A program made the translations under genes and the position numbers. The notes below the pieces were generated by a model. That model made no database searches. It saw nothing but the letters and a program-made list of their open reading frames with translations, and was not told the DNA's origin. A stretch of DNA of 52,034 bases, from contig KQ482041.1 of assembly GCA_001430745.1 (NCBI GenBank), forward strand, positions 211,234 through 263,267. The letters are read 5' to 3'. Shown in pieces: positions 22,401-32,230 of the stretch. The stretch comes from Auxenochlorella pyrenoidosa. Its lineage: Eukaryota > Chlorophyta > Trebouxiophyceae > Chlorellales > Chlorellaceae. Position 1 is the first letter of the stretch. Each line of letters starts with the position of its first letter.

Positions 22401-23787
22401 CCGCATTAGGGGTCCAGGCAGAGTAGGGGTGGCGTCCAGGGCAGCAGGCTGCGCACCCTGATGGCAGACTCGGGGATGCCGCACTCGGCAATGTCGCTGC
22501 GGGCGCCCAGGATCTCGTCCTGGATCTCGCTGCTGCTCATGTCGTTGAGCTGCAGCAGTGCATAGTGAGGGCAAGTCGTGTGAGCAGCGCTGATCAGCAA
22601 CCCATGGCGCCGGCTCATGTGTGGGGCGTGGGAACTGGGGGGAGGGGGGCGGGCGGGCGGCGGCGGGGAGACACGTGGCCCAGCCGGTCAGGCAGGCAGC
22701 TGCGCGTGGCTGCTCCCCCGCGTGCCGCACCGACTTGTGGTGCACCGTGTGGTCGCCGATCTCGTACCCCCTGGAGTACAGCTCGGTGACCAGGTCGCAG
22801 TCTGGGGGGGGGGAGTGGGGGGTGGGGTGGGGCGGGGGGGTGGGGGCAGCAGCCATTTTCAGGTGCGGCTGCAGATGTTGGAAGCTTGATCGGGGTTGCC
22901 GCTGAGGTGCGTCAGCCCAGGAGGTTCCCAAGCCGCACACTGCGAACCGCGCGGCATGCGTCGAGAGCTGCAAGCGCAAGGCCGGCCGCTCCGCCCCTTT
23001 GCACCGCCCCTTTGCACCGCCCCGCCGCTGCCGCTTACCCGTCCCCTGGGACAGCACAAACATTGTTGCCACCAGTGGGCAGCCGTTGGCCTGCTTCCCA
23101 TCGGTGATGGACGTCATGAGGTCAAAGGTTTGGCTGGTGACGGCGTCGTCGTGCTGCACGCCACAGGCAGGCAGGCAGGCATGACGGACATGGGTGGGTA
23201 GGTGGAGGAGGCTCCGTTCTCGAGGTACTGCCTGCTGGGAAGCTGCCACAGGCCGCACAGCTGAGTGCGCTGACACGCAACAGGCATGCTGCAGAGGTAA
23301 CAGCTGGCAGGGCCTTGGCCACACAGGCCCAGCGCATCCGGCTGCCGCTGTGTTACATCATCCACACTGACTGCAGCACAGGCAGCTGCGCAATACGCCC
23401 CATGCGCCCCATGCGCAACAGCGCCACAGCCGTCCCGCCAGCAGCCCGGCCTCACCGTGAGCAGCACAAACATGGGGGTCTCCTCGGGCGAAAGATCCCC
23501 GGGTGTTGATGGGGAGGCCCCCAGGGCGGCTGCACTCGGGGGCAGCAAGCTGGGCGGGTGGGTGCGTGGCTGCACACCGCCAGCCGCGCAGGCAGCAGTG
23601 GCCAGAGCCGCTCCAGGGAAGCTCCCAGCGGCCAATTGGGCGCGCTCCGGCGGAGGTCTCACTCGCCGGCGACGCCCAGATTTGGGGGGAACAAACGTGA
23701 GGCCAGGCGCTTGCCACTGGTGCAAGCCCTTGCTGCCTCACCTGCGACCAGGGCCGCCCAGACCAGGCCCAAGAGTGGCAATCTCAT
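19402..23787 (-). CDS. PDA-5: chitin/polysaccharide deacetylase, active-site intact, with microexon-coded acidic and His-rich tail
   Basis: ATG at 23787 opens a signal peptide (MRLPLLGLVWAALVAG) ending in a phase-1 intron. Next comes an exon ending FVLLT, then HDD (23155-23147), HTVHH (22751-22737), RSPYL (near 22240), the IWPFDMGDGIPINC block (near 21880), IHTPW (near 21055) and the LGCGINVKLTG module (near 20560). All catalytic motifs are intact. The tail is coded by four small phase-1/phase-1 exons (20326-20285, 20154-20119, 19961-19926, 19759-19670); the last encodes 12 His in a 16-residue stretch. The 3' end is uncertain. A canonical CAG acceptor next would give a stop at 19552-19550, right after the His-rich exon. 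An AAAG acceptor would instead add an exon (LRPEQRLPGMLRAQLML...) ending at the TGA at 19402, which resembles the start of the PDA-2 juxtamembrane domain. No transmembrane helix is seen. Confidence 0.8.
19926..20154 (-). repeat. Duplicated 36-base coding microexon in PDA-5
   Basis: Exons 20154-20119 and 19961-19926 are both 36 bases, both phase 1 at each end, and encode EESPESPPSQDDG and ESKPEPPPSHDSG (first residue shared with the preceding exon). E, P, E, PPS, D and G align. Length, phase and sequence together indicate exon duplication. The 42-base exon at 20326-20285 is a looser relative. Confidence 0.75.
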
Positions 23788-24443
23788 TGAAGAGGCCGGA
23801 GATCGCGCAGAGAGCCGTGCACGCGAAAGAAACACCGGTGTTCAGACACCTGCACAAGAAGGAGGCGAGGCAGCCGGTGCTGCCATCGATTCCCCGCCCT
23901 GATCGACGGTGCAATGCTCCTCGATCGATTGGCGTTCGGGGTGGGCTCTGCTGTCGCCGCTTCCCAAGCGAACAAGTGTGGCCGCCTTGCTTACCCTCCA
24001 ATTTAGGCGGCTAGAAGTTTAGACAAAGCGCAGAAGGCGATAGCAAAGTTCTTAAATTGCTGGCGGGCATCAAGGAAGGACGTAGAGATCGTCAAGAGGG
24101 CGCCGCCGCCAGCTGGCAGACACGCAGCGGCACCGTGCTTCCCCTTGGCTCAGATCACATCAGCCCTGGACGTTGGCCCTGCCCTGGAACAGATCATTAT
24201 ATTCTAAGCATGCTTGACAGAGAGTGAGGCTGGTGTTCAGCAAGCAGCCATAGGGCAGTGAAGACCCGGCAGCTCCTCCAGGGGTATCGGGAGATCAGAT
24301 CGGGGGTGGCGCGCAGACTCCGTTTCCTGGTGAGGGCGCCTTCTGTACCTATTTCCAACCATTGAGGCCTATCTGCTGCGCGTCAACTTTACAGCATGCA
24401 CACTCCGCAGCGCCGCCAGCCATGCACGGTGGCGGCGACCCCA
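23788..24443. other. Intergenic region between PDA-5 and the HemW-like gene
   Basis: About 0.65 kb: PDA-5 promoter and HemW-like 3' UTR. The stretch 24000-24060 is locally more AT-rich. A minus-strand TGTAA at 24393-24389 serves the HemW-like gene. No exon is supported. Confidence 0.5.
24389..24393 (-). terminator. Candidate poly(A) signal (TGTAA) for the HemW-like gene
   Basis: TGTAA on the minus strand, about 50 bases downstream of the TGA at 24444. Motif and spacing fit green-algal 3' ends. Confidence 0.5.
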
Positions 24444-27400
24444 TCAGGCCTTGCCCGCGGTGGTCACATCTAGTGCAGCAAAGCAGTCTGAGATGATGTC
24501 GTTGGACACGATGAAGCCATCCGGGTCTGCCAGCCGTACCCAATCCATACTCATGCCGCCGCTGCCGTCGCTGCTGCCACCGCCACCGCTCCTGCCGCCG
24601 TCACCAGCTGCCCTGCCGCTGCTGCCGCTGCTATGCCCGGACCCGCGAGCAAGCACCCAGCCACGTGCGACGTGCGGCGCCAGCGCGGCACGCAGCAGCT
24701 GCGCCGCCTCGCCGCCCTGAGGGTGCTGCCGCGCCAGCTGGCGCAGGTCCAGGCCGTCGGCCAGGCGCAGGCGCAGCATGACGGTGTCAAGCAGGCGGTC
24801 GTCGTCGCTCTCGCGCGGCAGCCACGCGCCCGCAACCTGCAGCGGCGGGGGGTAAAAAGGGTGTGTGTGTGTGTGGGGGGGGGGGGGGGCCAGGCTGCGC
24901 GATGTGTGCGGCAGGCCTGGTGCGGCGTGGGGGACCGTGCACAGCGGGCCGGCGTCCCGGGCTGGAGATGCGCAGCCGCCGCCCCGCCTACGTGTGCCCT
25001 GGAGGCGTGACACGCGCCGCAGCATGTGTGTGGCATGCTGGCGCAAGGCCCTTGTGGAGGGTTGCGCAGATGAGGCTCGCGGTCAGGCGTCTCACGGCTG
25101 GGCGTGCAGCGCCGCCGGGCTAACCTGGGGGCCCTGCGCTGCCGCGTCGGCTGCATACCCCTGCACCCAGCTCTGGTAGGCATTCAGGCGCTTGGGCCGG
25201 CTGAAGCGGCGGCCCTGCAGGGCACAGAGGGCTCTCGGAGGAGCGGTTGCAAGAAGAGGGAGGGAAGGGGGCAGGCGCATATGGGCACCAAGGCTTCTTT
25301 GCCGCGCAGCAGCCAAGAGCCGTGGGGCTGCGCGCCAGGCTGCCGGGGCCCTGCGCTTGCGCCGCCCTTGCCTGCAGGTACGAGGCGCTGCCCAGCCCAA
25401 AGCCGTAGAAGGCGCGCCCCTCCCAGTAAACCATGTTGTGCCGGCAGCGGTGCCCCGGCAGCGCAAAGTTGGACACCTCGTAGTGCTCAAACCCTGCACA
25501 GAGGGGGAGTTGGTGGGTGGGTGAGTGGGTGGGTGGGGTGGGGTGGGGGGGTTGTTAGGGCCATGAGCGGGGGGGTACTACGTCATGGCAGAGGGGACCT
25601 GCAAGGTGGTGCGCAGGCTGCCTGGCGATGGGGCGTGCACGCCTGCAGGCCCGCAGGGCTGGCCCGGGCAAGGATTGCGCCGCGTATGTCTTCAGCCTGC
25701 CAGAGGCCAGGCAATGCAGGTGCAGGCTGCGCCCTGTGGTGCGCGCCGCGTGCAGGCGCCGGGGCCCCCATGTAGCGCACCCGCCGCCCTCAGCGCGCCG
25801 CTGGCCTGCCGGTACATGGCCGCCGCCGAGTCGTCGCTGGGCAGGGGCGCCTCGCCTGGGGAGTAGCGCCGCGCAAAGGGGGTGCCCTCCTCCACCTGCA
25901 GGGGGGGGCGGCGCAGGGGCGGCGGGGGCAGCGACTCGAGGGGTGCCCGGGTGTGGCTGGGCTCCGCCGCCACCCGCAGCGACGGCGCACCACATGCATG
26001 CCTGGGGCTGCGCACCAGATGGGTTTCCAGCCCCTGCATGCAAAGCGCGCAGGTATGCCAGCAGCAAATGCTTCTGCCCTGGCCTGCCCTGCCGGGCACG
26101 CGCATGCTCCCACGCCCGCAAGGAGCTTGTGGCCGGACATGCGCTGGAGGCGGGCTGAGCACACCCAGTGCAGCAGCAGGGGCGCCCCTCAGCGCGCCGC
26201 CCCACCTGCAGGTCGTAGGTCGAGATGTGGTGCGGCCCGGCATCCACCGCACGCTCCAGCGACTGCCCCCACATCTCCTCTGTCAGCTGCAGGGCAGGGA
26301 AGCAGGCACGCCTGTGAGGGTCCCTGGCAAGGCCGCGCCGGCCGAGCAGTGCGCAGCGCTGATGGAAACTGGAGCTCGCAAGCAGGGCGGGCGCCGGCAA
26401 CGCTGGCTGCTGGAGGCATGCGCGAGCGGGAGGGCAGCGCAGGCGGCGCGGCTCGCCTGCGGCAGGCCCGACATGAGGTCCAGGCTCCAGCTGGGCACGC
26501 CCGCGGCGTGCACCGCCTCCACGGCGCGCAGCGCGTCGGCCACGTCGTGGGCCCGTCCGCAGAGGGCCAGCAGCTCGTCCTGGAAGGCCTGCAGACCCGG
26601 TGGATGCAGGTGCTCGGTGCATGCACGCTGTCCGTGTGCCCATGGGCAGGCCCGTGGCAGGCTGGTGCGGGAGCGCTGCCAGTTTGCAGTCTCCCCATCA
26701 GCTGCCAGTTTGCACGCCCTCCAGCATCGATGCTCCTGATGAGGCAGGGAGGGCGCTGCGGTGGCGGCGCAAGGCGCACGGCACCCAAGGTGCAAAGCGC
26801 CGCAGCACGACGCCAGCGCCCCCCCACCCCACCCCACCTGAACCCCCACGCTGACGCGCGTCACACCCATGCCCAGGTATGCCCGCAGCCGCGCCGCATC
26901 AAAGGTGCCCGGGTCGGCCTCAATCGACACCTCGGCCCCCGCTGCCAGCCCAAACTGCTGGTCCAGGGCTGCCAGCAGCTGCTCCAGCAGGGGCAGCGAG
27001 ATGAGCGAGGGGGTGCCTGCAGAGGGGCCGGGAGGCAGGCAAAGGGGGAGTCGGGGGCAGGCCACGCGTGCAGGGGGGGGGGGCCTCGGGGGCTTGCACG
27101 CGGGGGTTGCTTAGCGGTGTCGAAGGGCATCGAGGACATCCAGCCCAGGGGCAAGCTGGGTTTAGCTTTGTGCAGGTTAGAGGGGGAGGCAAGGCCCTTG
27201 GCAAGGTGACGAGGCACCGCGATCAAGTGTGTGAGCATGAGCAGAGGAAACAGTGCACGCTGTCAAGCAAGCAGGGTGGGGAGGGGCGTGCCCTCAATCG
27301 GCTGCACGTGAGCTCCCTCGGGCGCACACGGCCCAGCCCTCACCTCCACCAAAAAACACGCTCTGCAGCGGCTGCCGGTTCAGCTGGCGGCTGGCAGCTA

Positions 27401-28359
27401 TCTCTTGCACCACCATCTCGACATAGCGCTGCATGTTGTCCTGCAGTGCAGAGCGCAATGTCGGGGTTGGTTTGTGCACGGGGAAGCGTATGGAAATTTT
27501 CCTTTTCATGAACAAGCCACGCCACGCTCAGGGTCTGCTCAAGCCGAAGTTGGCCCAGCAAACAGGCATGTGAGGCGACTGGGTCTGCGCACAGGCTGGG
27601 CAGTGATGCATGTAGCAGGCCGCCTGTGCAGCATCGACATGCTTCGGCATGACAGCACATCTCCACCCTACTGCACCCTGGAGCAGCTGCCACCGGCCAG
27701 CACTCGCCTGCGTACGAGGGTTCTGCGCCAAGTCGCGGCCCACCGCAATCACAGGGAAGTCACAGTAGGAGCACTTGCGCTGCAGCAGGGCAGTCAGTCC
27801 AGTGCATGGCAATTGTGGGGGCACGCCTCGACACACCTCGACCAGTCAGGCTGCGGGTACAATGCATGGTGGTTGTGGGGGCCCTGCCATGGGCGTAAGG
27901 GGCCCACGCCACAAATGGGCTCGCAAGGCCACTTGCCTTGCAGAACGGAAGGTGCACATAGGCGGCCACGGGCTCCTCGTCCGCCTCGCCATCGCCCCCC
28001 CGCTGCTCCTCAGCCGCTGCTGCCGCCTCTGCTGTTGTGACCCGCGAAGAGACCCGCCGTCGTGGCTGCACTGTTGGCAGCCAGGGCACGCCCCCTGATG
28101 CTGATCCATGTCCTGCGCCAAGCCTGCAGCACGTGTTGATGCCCCACACCAAAGAATCAAGTCCCACGCAAAAGCGGCGTCGTGGCACAGGCAGCGGCGG
28201 CGGCACAGGCAGCGGCGGCGGCATGTGGCGGGGGCGTCGGACAGGCCTATTGGCCTTACGGTAGAACCGTCTCAATATTATCCGGCATTGAAAGCGAACA
28301 AGGAGACCTTTCCTGCACGCGCAAGCCAGCCAGTGTTGCGGCACGCTGCGACACGCCAT
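24444..28359 (-). CDS. hemW: HemW-like radical SAM protein (heme chaperone family)
   Basis: Radical SAM protein related to oxygen-independent coproporphyrinogen oxidase, but with the CX3CX2C cluster motif FCKRKCSYCDF typical of HemW, not HemN's longer CX3CX2CXC. HemW proteins bind heme and are thought to deliver it, so naming it an oxidase would be unsafe. Further blocks: FFGGGTPSL (27350/27005), IEADPGTF, GVTRVSVGVQAF, LDLMSGLPQ (26475), HISTYDLQVEEGTPF, FEHYEVSNFALPG, HNMVYW and GLGSASYL (25390). The C-terminal region has a Gly/Ser-rich insertion (about 24545-24640) and ends at the TGA at 24444. The start is uncertain: ATG 28359 gives an Arg-rich leader that could target an organelle, and ATG 28224 begins in a Pro-rich repeat. 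Two introns appear to use GC donors, after 27937 (AAG|gcaagt, inside the cluster motif) and after 27708 (CAG|gcgagt). Confidence 0.88.
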
Positions 28360-28510
28360 TGCTGCCAGCTGAGCCTAGATTGCCTGCTCTGATATGACGT
28401 GAGCAGTAAATCAAAGCTTCGATTGGCCGGCGGGCCAGACAGCTGGCCAGGCTGCTGAAATGCTGCGCCCGACAGATGCATTCGCCGCCTGTGCCCAAAG
28501 CCACCTTCTC

Positions 28511-28515
28511 TTACA
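28511..28515 (-). terminator. Candidate poly(A) signal (TGTAA) for the Sec12-like gene
   Basis: TGTAA on the minus strand, 62 bases past the TGA at 28577, in an AT-richer stretch. The next gene's start lies only about 150 bases further on. Confidence 0.5.
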
Positions 28516-28576
28516 ATAAAAAGGGCCTCCCGATCGTTTGTACATTACGTTCAACAGGTAAAGAGGCATGGTTGCA

Positions 28577-31462
28577 TCATATAAGAGGGCGCAAAGCTTC
28601 CCGTGCCGCCGGCGGCAACCACTCTGCTGCTGCCAGCCGCTGCAGCGCGGGCGCCAGCGGCGCCGCCAGCGCGCGCGCCTCCTCTGGCTGCGTCGCCGCG
28701 TACTGCAGCAGCAGGCCCAGCAGCAGCGCCGCCAGCGCAGCCGCCAGCGCCAGCAGCAGCAGGAGCAGCCCCAGCGCGCCGCCGCCGGCGCGTGGCGGCC
28801 GCGCTATCCGCGTCAGCACAGCGCTGGCGTCAGAGGAGCCGGAGATGATGAACTGCTCGTCCGGCGAGAAGGCGATGGAGGTGGCAAACGTCATGTGGGC
28901 GCCCCGCACATGCTTGAGCACCCGCAGCGTCTCGGCGTCAATCACAATCTGATCGCCTGCGGGGGGCAGTGGTGCCCGCGCACAAGCGAGACGAGGCGTC
29001 ATGTTGGGTTCGCCACACCAACAGCAGCGCTGCCCTTGTTGCCAGGTGCAGCATTCCTTCAGTCATGCCATCCAACGGACAGACAGTGCTGCCTGCTGCC
29101 GCATCCCCCATCAGTCTGCTGAAAACCTTGAATCACGTGCTGCGGAAGGCCGAGGAGCCGACACCGCCGGCGCCTGCTCACCATCTGGCGTGACTGCTGC
29201 CATGAGCTCCCCGCTGCGGCTCAGCTCAAAGCCGCAGATGGGTGCAGGCGCCACCGGCTTGCGGCTGCGTGCCAGCAGGCGAATGCTGCCGTCCTCCTCC
29301 TGCAGGCAAGGAGGAGGGGTATTGCGACGGAGCCGACAAGTTAATTCACGGTCGAACGCCCAGCAGTTGCAGTGCCAGTGTCAGCACAAGGAATGGACGG
29401 AATTTCAGCTGCCGCTGGCAGCGCGGCCGTGCCTTTGAAAGTTGCAGGACTAGGGCTCCTGCCCTCTGCTGTCACACTGTCTGCAACTCCCCTCTCCCCC
29501 CCGTTTGTCGCACCTGGCACCACTTGGCAATCCAGCCGTCGCGCCGCCACTTCATGGGGGTGAACAGCAGGATGCGGCCCTCATCGTCCACCGCCGACTT
29601 GCACCGGAAGAAGGTGGCCCGCGGCATGTCTGCGGGGCCACAGGGGTCAGGGGGCAGGGGTGAGGTACAGCAGGGAGGGGTGAGCACACCGGGGACAGGG
29701 GTGAGGTACAGCAGGGAGGGGTGAGCACACCTCTGCAGCTGCTGTCCAGCCCTCCTCGCACTGAGCATCCCTGCTGCCCGACCCGCAGTGCTGACCGGGC
29801 CGCCGCTGGTGCCATTGCCCACAACCGCAGCTCCTGCAAAGAGCGAGCATCGGTGGCATGCCATACCTGCCGCCCCGCTGCCCCGCCTCTGCCCCGTGAA
29901 GCGCCCCGCCCACCTGGCGGCGGGGACAGCTGCGCAATCTCCTCCCCGCTGTCCACGCTCCACAGCCTGCAGGCGCCGCCCTCGTCGCACGAGAAGAGCA
30001 CGCCGTCGGAGTGGGCGGGGCTGAAGTCCACGTTGCGGATGGCCTTTGTGGAGGCCTCCCACCTGCAGGGAGTTACCAGCACAGCGGCAGCTGACGAGGA
30101 GATCGAGGGAAGAGCACAGGCAGCCGGGGGAGATCACCCTGGCTGCCGCGGCAGGGTTGTGTGTAGCCCAGGCATGCACGGATGCTGTGATGGCCCTGGC
30201 ATCAAGGGCCCTCCCAGACCAGCCTGCTGCGACAACACCTTGCTCGGTGCGCCAGGGGTCGCCCTGGACGCGCCAAGTGCTGCCGAGCATCGCACATGCA
30301 GCAGCAGCGGTGCGGGCGATGGTCGCGTCGCCTCGCTGGTATGGGTTGCTCACCTGAGCCGCCGTCGCATGTGGGGCCACTCCCACACCTCGATGCTGCC
30401 GTCCTCGCCGCCCAGCGCCAGCAGGCGGCCGTCGCTGCTGAAAGACATGCCCTTGACTGGGCCAATGCTGGCGGTGGCATCCTTGAACTCGCCTGCAGCG
30501 CAGGTGTGCAGGCACCGTGAGGGCTGCCAGCTGGAGCATGGTGGCTGCAGGGCTGCACAGCGGCAGCTCCCAGGCCAAGTTTGGGTGCTCGCGGGCAGCA
30601 GCTGCAGACTGGCCCGGCCTCGCGGGCCCCCGCACCCTGCGACAGGCTGAGCCTGGGCGGCTCGCCCGCGGCGCCTGGCTGCAGGTCCACGCGCTCCAGG
30701 CCGCCCACGCTCATGCCGCACACCTGCCCACAGGGGACGGCGGGCACTGGGGGTCGCCTGTGACAGCCGCCGGGGCACACAACCCGGGCGCCATGGCTGC
30801 ACGGGATCCTCGAGCACAGGGCGGTACGCTGCCGCGCCTGCGTTGACACGCCCGTGGCGCCCGGTCGACCAGGCCTGCCGGGGCGGGCAGCAGCGCGCGC
30901 AGCGGGGGCGCACGCCGTGCCCCCCTGTGGGCCCCCTCCCCTCACCAGCGCCCGCCCCGAGGGGTGCAGCAGCAGGCGGTACCCGGCGTCCGAGCCCGTG
31001 TTCAGCTTTGCCACCTCCTCAGACTGCACGCCATCGCGGCAGCTCAGCACCACAACCCTGCGGAGCAGAGATGCCATGGGCAAATCCCGCGGTGCTGGAT
31101 GCTGCACGCAGGGCGGCATGCGCGCACTGCCAGGGCACTGCATCTGTGCGCTGTGTGCCTGCCAGCGGCGGCACAGGCTCAATGCTGCTGCATGACGTGC
31201 CCTGGCAACGTGCTCACGCCACCCTGCATGCAGCTACATTTGAACCAAGTCGCCGCTGGCATGCACACAGCAAGGACGTGGCATGTACTCTGCTGCAGAC
31301 CAGCTGGATCCAGCACTGCCTGCGCCTCGGGCCGGCCACCCACTTGTTCTCGATGCCGTGGCCGCCGCCGCCGCACAGGTAGACGTGCTCCCCGGGCGGC
31401 CAGGCGATGCCGTAGATGGGGCAGCCATACTTGATGCCCCACTCCTTCCTCTTGCGCACCAT
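28577..31462 (-). CDS. Sec12/PREB-like WD40 membrane protein (Sar1 exchange factor family)
   Basis: Starts ATG 31462 (MVRKRKEWGIKYGCPIYGIA). The N-terminal CGGGGHGIENK (exons joined at about 31345, AA|G) matches the Gly-rich loop of Sec12/PREB proteins, where this loop binds a cation and is needed for Sar1 exchange. WD40-type blades follow: LGGEDGSIEVWEW (30400), CDEGGACRLWSVDSGEEI (29960), an MKWRRDGWIAKW segment (29540), and SPDEQFIISGSSDASAVLTRI (28830). A single hydrophobic helix (LGLLLLLLALAAALAALLLGLLL, near 28740) lies close to the C-terminus, followed by about 45 residues to the TGA at 28577. WD40 then one C-terminal anchor is the Sec12 arrangement. These proteins sit in the ER membrane and load Sar1 with GTP to start COPII coats. 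Plant relatives include PHF1; which subtype this is cannot be told by eye. Confidence 0.82.
29655..29732. repeat. 41-base tandem repeat, two copies, in a Sec12-like gene intron
   Basis: The unit beginning CAGGGGTGAGGTACAGCAGG occurs at 29655 and again at 29696 (period 41), nearly identical. Minisatellite inside an intron; each unit contains GTGAG donor-like motifs on the plus strand only. Confidence 0.8.
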
Positions 31463-32230
31463 GCCGCCGTGCTGCTGCTGTGTTGGTGTTCGGTGTCCGC
31501 GGCGCCAAAGCCGCTTTCAGTGGCAGCGGCGGCACTGGCAGCGGCGGCGACGCTGGTGCAGTGCTCACGGGTGCACTGCGGAGGTCCGATTGCCCGTAAA
31601 CGACTTGCTGAAACGGCGGGATGGGGGTGCTGCTCGGTTGCCGGGCAGGCGAGGGTTCGAGCGACGACCGACTTGCGGGGGCCCTCACAACAAGGTTCTC
31701 TCTGATCGAGACACCAAATGCGGATCGAAAATCACTGACAGCATGGATGGCGTTTCTCTTGATGTCTCTCTTCGTCCAATTAGCAGCCAGCCTGGCGGCA
31801 GATGCCAGAGTGCATTGTTCGCCCATCGCAGCCCGCTGATGGCGAGCCCAATGCATCGAAAATTCTCCGATTGCTGGAGAGAGTTGCGAAACGCTGGGTC
31901 GGGACGGCATTTCATCACTTTGCCTTTATTTAAGGAGGGCGCTCCCTAGAAGGGCTGCCAGAGAAAGGTACGAAAGCCAAAATTATATGCAGATGTGCAG
32001 GAGGTTCTTGCGCTGCCCAGCAGACAGGCTGCCGCCACTGCTGCCGCCACTGCTGCCGCCAGTGCCCAGGCTGTCGTCTGGCCTTTACCTGACTTCTCCT
32101 ACTCGTGGCATTCTCGGTCAGCCCTTGTATATGCTTCCACTCAATCAGGAGGTGTGGTTTTGATATTCTTCGTTCATCATGCAGGGTGGCGCCGTGCCGT
32201 GGACCGTAGTCGTGGTTGAAGCTCGGCAGC
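31463..32230. promoter_or_regulatory. Shared upstream region of the divergent Sec12-like and eIF2D genes
   Basis: A 768-base divergent intergenic region that must contain both promoters. Visible content: a moderately AT-richer stretch with TTTATTTAAG (31924-31933), and a short CTGCCGCCA-type repeat (32028-32062) upstream of eIF2D. No defined transcription factor site could be assigned. Confidence 0.55.

Noticed and set aside
24444..28359. Naming this gene a coproporphyrinogen III oxidase (HemN)
   Set aside because: The cluster motif lacks HemN's fourth Cys and the sequence blocks match HemW-type proteins, which do not carry that activity.
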